A program made the position numbers and the translations under genes. A stretch of DNA of 6,597 nt from Deltaproteobacteria bacterium (GTDB taxonomy: Bacteria > Desulfobacterota > DSM-4660 > Desulfatiglandales > HGW-15): contig JAFDIC010000229.1 of assembly GCA_019308525.1 (NCBI GenBank), positions 1 to 6,597 of the forward strand, in the 5' to 3' direction. This document shows positions 6,316-6,597 of the stretch, piece by piece. Position 1 is the stretch's first letter. Each line of letters begins with the position of its first letter. The notes under the pieces were generated by a model. That model saw only the letters and a list, made by a program, of their open reading frames with translations. It was not told the origin of the DNA and did not search any database.

Positions 6316-6322
6316 TAGGGAA

Positions 6323-6597
6323 ATGAGAAAGGCGGCATATTCACTATTAGTTTTTGTCATTACCGTGGCCTTTTCCTCACCAGGGTGGTCGGAGGAAAAG
6401 GCTGGTCTGTTCGACAGAAGCTACATACACGGCAGTCTGGCATTTACCACTGATTACGTCTTCAGGGGCGTGTCACAGACCGATGGGGATCCCGCCGTGC
6501 AGGGCAGTTTCGAATATTCGCATCCCACCGGGTTTTACCTGGGGCTGTGGGGGTCCAATGTGGATTCGAGCGTGTCGGACGGAAACCTGGAGATTGA
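6323..6597 (+). CDS. TorF-family (TIGR02001-like) putative outer-membrane protein, 3' end outside window
   Basis: The first 91 residues are visible. Residues 1-23 form a signal peptide (Arg-Lys start, hydrophobic core LLVFVITVAF, likely cleavage after GWS23). The mature start has the family signature: DYVFRGVSQTDGDPAVQG (44-61), then FEYSHPTGFYLGLWGSNV (63-80). These alternating segments fit beta-strands of a small outer-membrane barrel; function is not established for the family. In many proteobacteria such genes stand next to a PII regulator (glnK) and an ammonium transporter (amt), so nitrogen-related genes may follow beyond the window; that is from general knowledge and cannot be seen here. 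Expression may be controlled by the terminator 39 bp upstream of the start. Family call is confident, role is not. Confidence 0.88.
   Translation, partial: MRKAAYSLLVFVITVAFSSPGWSEEKAGLFDRSYIHGSLAFTTDYVFRGVSQTDGDPAVQGSFEYSHPTGFYLGLWGSNVDSSVSDGNLEI

Noticed and set aside
6094..6318. Open frame of 74 codons before torF (+)
   Set aside because: It runs through the terminator hairpin and T-tract, has no Shine-Dalgarno site, and has a basic, low-information translation. It is likely control-region DNA.

Overview
This window looks like chromosomal DNA of an anaerobic bacterium, most plausibly a member of the Desulfobacterota (former deltaproteobacteria). That placement is an inference. It rests on the combination of a DMSO-reductase-family molybdoenzyme, a SYLF-LysM secreted protein, a short GNAT of the N-acetylglutamate-synthase type and a TorF-type outer-membrane protein, with moderately GC-rich coding DNA. 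No rRNA, tRNA, CRISPR array, insertion sequence or integrase is visible.

Five genes lie on strictly alternating strands (+, -, +, -, +), so none shares an operon with its neighbour inside the window. (1) 3-1862 (+) is the 3' part of a molybdopterin oxidoreductase catalytic subunit; its N-terminus lies outside the window. (2) 1919-2800 (-) is a secreted SYLF-domain protein with a C-terminal LysM domain; it converges on gene 1. (3) 3466-5187 (+) is a SdsA1/YjcS-type alkyl sulfatase: metallo-beta-lactamase fold, dimerisation domain, SCP2-like C-terminus. All seven metal ligands are present. The family's N-terminal ~100 residues are not in the open frame. A stretch clearly homologous to part of that N-terminus continues in frame upstream to about 3322 but is interrupted by TAG at 3409-3411. 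(4) 5320-5946 (-) is a short N-acetylglutamate-synthase-like acetyltransferase with a long Pro/Arg-rich N-terminal extension; it converges on gene 3. (5) 6323 to the window end (+) is the start of a TorF-family (TIGR02001-like) outer-membrane protein.

The non-coding stretches carry most of the unusual signal. 1821-1896 is a long inverted repeat across the stop codon of gene 1. 2816-3321 is about 500 bp with no gene I can support. 5947-6322 is a divergent control region. It holds a good sigma-70-type promoter for the acetyltransferase, four copies of AAGCAT in 134 bp, a TTGACA promoter candidate pointing at torF, and a strong intrinsic terminator at 6246-6283, only 39 bp before the torF start. 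A segment upstream of that terminator could pair with its left arm, so either an attenuated leader or a short independent RNA is possible.

Functionally the genes do not form one pathway. If active, the alkyl sulfatase would release sulfate and an alcohol from alkyl sulfates, the acetyltransferase may start arginine synthesis, and the SYLF-LysM and TorF proteins are envelope proteins. I do not see a convincing new multi-gene system. The best leads are the broken or recoded start of the alkyl sulfatase and the terminator-controlled leader of torF.
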